Source: Branchiostoma floridae
Taxonomy: Eukaryota; Chordata; Leptocardii; Amphioxiformes; Branchiostomatidae
Assembly (NCBI RefSeq): GCF_000003815.2
Contig: NC_049982.1
Coordinates: 10,852,175 to 10,916,174, forward strand
Reading direction: 5' to 3'
DNA: 64,000 bases
Made by a program: the position numbers and the translations under genes. Position 1 is the stretch's first letter. Each line of letters opens with the position of its first letter. Shown in pieces: positions 61,501-64,000 of the stretch. Below the pieces are notes generated by a model. That model searched no databases. It was not told the origin of the DNA and saw only the letters and a program-made list of their open reading frames with translations.

Positions 61501-64000
61501 TTTTGACAGGTGTGCTAAGAACACACACTACACCTGTCGATAATCCACAATCTAAACAAACGTCCTCAACAGGTCTTAACTTTCTTTATCTGTTTACATC
61601 ATTTACATGATGTAAACATAGCGTATGTAATTAGTAGTACGCCGACAAAATTCTAGTCTTTTGTGACCTTGAAGTGTCATTTTTTCATAATTGCCACCAT
61701 TTTGTTTGAACTCATGTGTGCCTCCATTTTCCCCACTGTGTCCGTAAACATGGCCGACATGCCGTACCTTTTGGACCCTTTTGTCGAGCACTGCCCGTGT
61801 CTCCGACTTCCGCTCGGGCTGTAGAAAGACACGTTCTTGTCAAAATAATCAGCATAATGCCTTCAAATGAGGCAGGGTGTCGCCATAGCAACTTAAAGAT
61901 GTTTACGATGTCTGGCTTCTACCACGATAAAGACTACCAGGAGTGGTCATTTGACGTTTTGGAAGCTTGAGGATAACTCAGAAGGAAGGAAATTGATTTT
62001 CGAGCCCTAAAAGTTCATCAGATTGCGACGGTGGTGACTCGTACCCGTACATACCCCTGCGTTGATGAATGGAACATTCGCAAAGGACCTAGGCAAAACG
62101 TCCTTGTCACCTGTACCAAGGGGTCTCGAATCGTCTCTTCTTCGCGTGTTGTTTTCACCATGAAAAAGTTGTTTGATATATTCAGTTTTTACAAGGCAGT
62201 GCGGTGATTGTATGCATCTCTATGCCTGCACGTGATTACAGGTATGTATCATTCAAATTTATAGTTGTTAAGCCTTGTAGTCGCAACATTTACGTTGACC
62301 AACTAATACTAAAAGGGATGGGAAAGAATGATGCTCTAGCTGCTGATTTTGCCGCTTGAACAAATGATACTGCTTTTCTGGATATTATAGCAATTTGACC
62401 TATTAATTTTCTTTCGGTAATTTTCTGTGTAAAAGAAATCTGGAGTAAATTGTTGCCCTAAAACCGTTGATTGGTCGAGGCACCTGTTCGTTCAAAGGTA
62501 ACTTTACTTCTGAAGAATTCGTTGGCGAATAGTTCAAAGTCGTGGATGATTACTCATATTGCTTTCCCACCATTGTAACGGCCAGGTAGTTTACACAGAC
62601 GGCGTCTCCTTGTCATAACTTTGACAAAATTTTGAACTTGAACGTCCGTCTTGTTGTCACCTCTGTACTGGTATATGATGTAGTGGGAGAAAATATATTT
62701 TGTGCAAGGGTAGAAAATATCACTTGTCATGGTCATGAAGAAATTGCTCGTAGGAACTGACGATGGTCACAGTGCCGAAAGAAAGGTATGTAAAAGAAAG
62801 TTTCAGACGAAACTCTTGTCATAACAAGCAATCTGTTGAAACATGTTGCTAGCGACGCGCAAACGCCGTACCAAAACACTTTTAGTAGCGACTGTTCGCT
62901 ATGTTTGGTTTAGATTCACTTGTACATACATAAATCAATCTACAACACTCAAAACGCCCCGTAAAGGTCCTAAGGCTATGTAATGGACTCATTAAGCTGA
63001 TCTTGATCGGTTGCAATGTTCCAAGTATATTTTTCACCTTCACAAGCTTTCTGAGGCGCACAATGGCTTGAGAACAAGTGGCGACAACCATGGAATAGCA
63101 GGCATACCCTGCCCAGGCCAGGCGACTCCTTCTGTTGACTCTAACGTCAATGTCTTCTTTGTTCAGGAGAAAGAGCACAGTTGGCACGGTTCTTTGTGTA
63201 AAACCCACTCGGTAGTGGACGGGCCCTTAAAACGCTGACAGATTTGCAAGCCTGTACATGTGTCAAGTTTGTGGCGTTTTCACTGTTCCAGTACCTGTCA
63301 GGGTAGTGGGGATCTATTATAGATATATTATACCTTTTTCAGTTGCATTCTATCGTTAACTGATATATGTGTTGAAGAATTTTAGTGAGAGAATACATAA
63401 TGTTCATGTTCATGTTCACATAGCAATCTTTCAATTATTTTTTGGATACATAGCACGAAGTGAAAAATTGTTTGGATAAACTACATGTAATTGGCAGGCA
63501 AGTCGGAAGAAGGGAAGGAGCACCATGCTAGAGCATGTAGGCACGTATTTGTGAGGACGCATATACATGTCCCCTCCTCTAAGAAATCTTTCCGTGGTAA
63601 CGGCTAATACAAGGTGCAATTTTGCAGACAGGCCGCCAGGTGGCCGACACTCTGGTGAATCACTTGAAGTGGCTTTTCGCTAGCGCTGCAGGCCACGGTT
63701 CGTGGATCTAGAGTCCGAAAACACTCCAGATACCCTTCCTCACGTGGATCAAAGACGCCGCTCTGTGGTCGACCAGTTACTCAAGAACTTGTTCGAGAAC
63801 GGTCGGCACCTTGAGGACCCTGTCAAGACGCTGTATCTTTCTTTGAGAGGTCACGTATTCGTCTCCCACACCTGCACGGGACAGCCGGCATCTCGGTAAC
63901 TGGATGGACACCTTTAAGGCGTATTTAAGGTATTTCTACATCAAATTTCAGCTTGATTCAGCAAATTCATCAGTGCGATTCGTACTGCGTGTAACAAATG
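58585..64000. other. gene-poor right flank
   Basis: Contains the promoter side of the kringle gene at its left end and a weak exon candidate at 63692-63899. A 24-codon frame with good start context at 61750-61824 is noted but not called. No transposon ends or arrays were recognised. Confidence 0.45.
63692..63899 (+). CDS. candidate orphan exon near the right edge
   Basis: After a possible acceptor (cttttcgctagcgctgcag) a frame of about 68 codons reads like protein, including RRRSVVDQLLKNLFENGRHL and VKTLYLSLRGH, with balanced codon use, ending TAA at 63897-63899. A donor TCTCG|GTAACT overlaps the stop, so it may be an internal exon ending at 63895. The partner exons and family are unknown, and the gene may extend past the window. 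Confidence 0.28.

Noticed and set aside
61716-61970. 84-codon frame and an overlapping 24-codon frame with good start context
   Set aside because: Too short and without domain or partner exon; could be a small ORF but I cannot support it.

Overview
The window is animal nuclear DNA. Genes have many short GT-AG exons, spacing is wide, and microsatellites, short inverted-repeat transposons and one scaffold gap of 100 N are present. Extracellular modules (Gla, calcium-binding EGF, kringle, hevein-like) and dense foldback elements suggest a marine invertebrate deuterostome, most likely a cephalochordate (amphioxus, Branchiostoma-like). The species is an inference. Exon models were built by hand: each splice phase was matched, and all five main coding sequences sum to a multiple of three.

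Layout. (1) 1-219: possible 3' end of an upstream + strand gene, ending in an 18-bp coding minisatellite. (2) 3784-13775 (+): a 21-exon, about 1121-residue type I membrane protein with signal peptide, gamma-carboxylation propeptide, a shortened Gla domain, two calcium-binding EGF modules, a long unrecognised ectodomain with a segment of about 20 N-glycosylation sequons, one transmembrane helix and a short tail. I rate it the most novel gene here. (3) 16407-23505 (-) and 28358-31773 (+): two head-to-head paralogous very-long-chain fatty acid elongases of the ELOVL4-like type (295 and 294 residues). Their common upstream region holds a compact candidate bidirectional promoter with four CCAAT boxes and a CACGTG E-box. 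(4) 35181-44240 (-): a nine-exon ETS repressor of the TEL/Yan (ETV6/7) type, about 1360 residues, with PNT and ETS domains separated by a huge disordered exon, an AT-hook-like motif, SUMO motifs and a C-terminal CtBP-type motif. (5) 56798-58584 (-): a small secreted protein with one kringle and one hevein-like eight-cysteine module.

The stretches 44241-56797 and 58585-64000 hold no gene I can establish, only two weak exon candidates, a perfect DR5 nuclear-receptor site, microsatellites and foldback repeats. Non-coding DNA between and inside the genes carries several non-autonomous DNA transposons whose ends and target-site duplications can be read directly: one hAT-like element with a perfect 8-bp duplication and three elements flanked by TA.

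The genes do not form one pathway. The two elongases are a tandem-duplicate pair likely to share regulation; the other genes appear unrelated neighbours.
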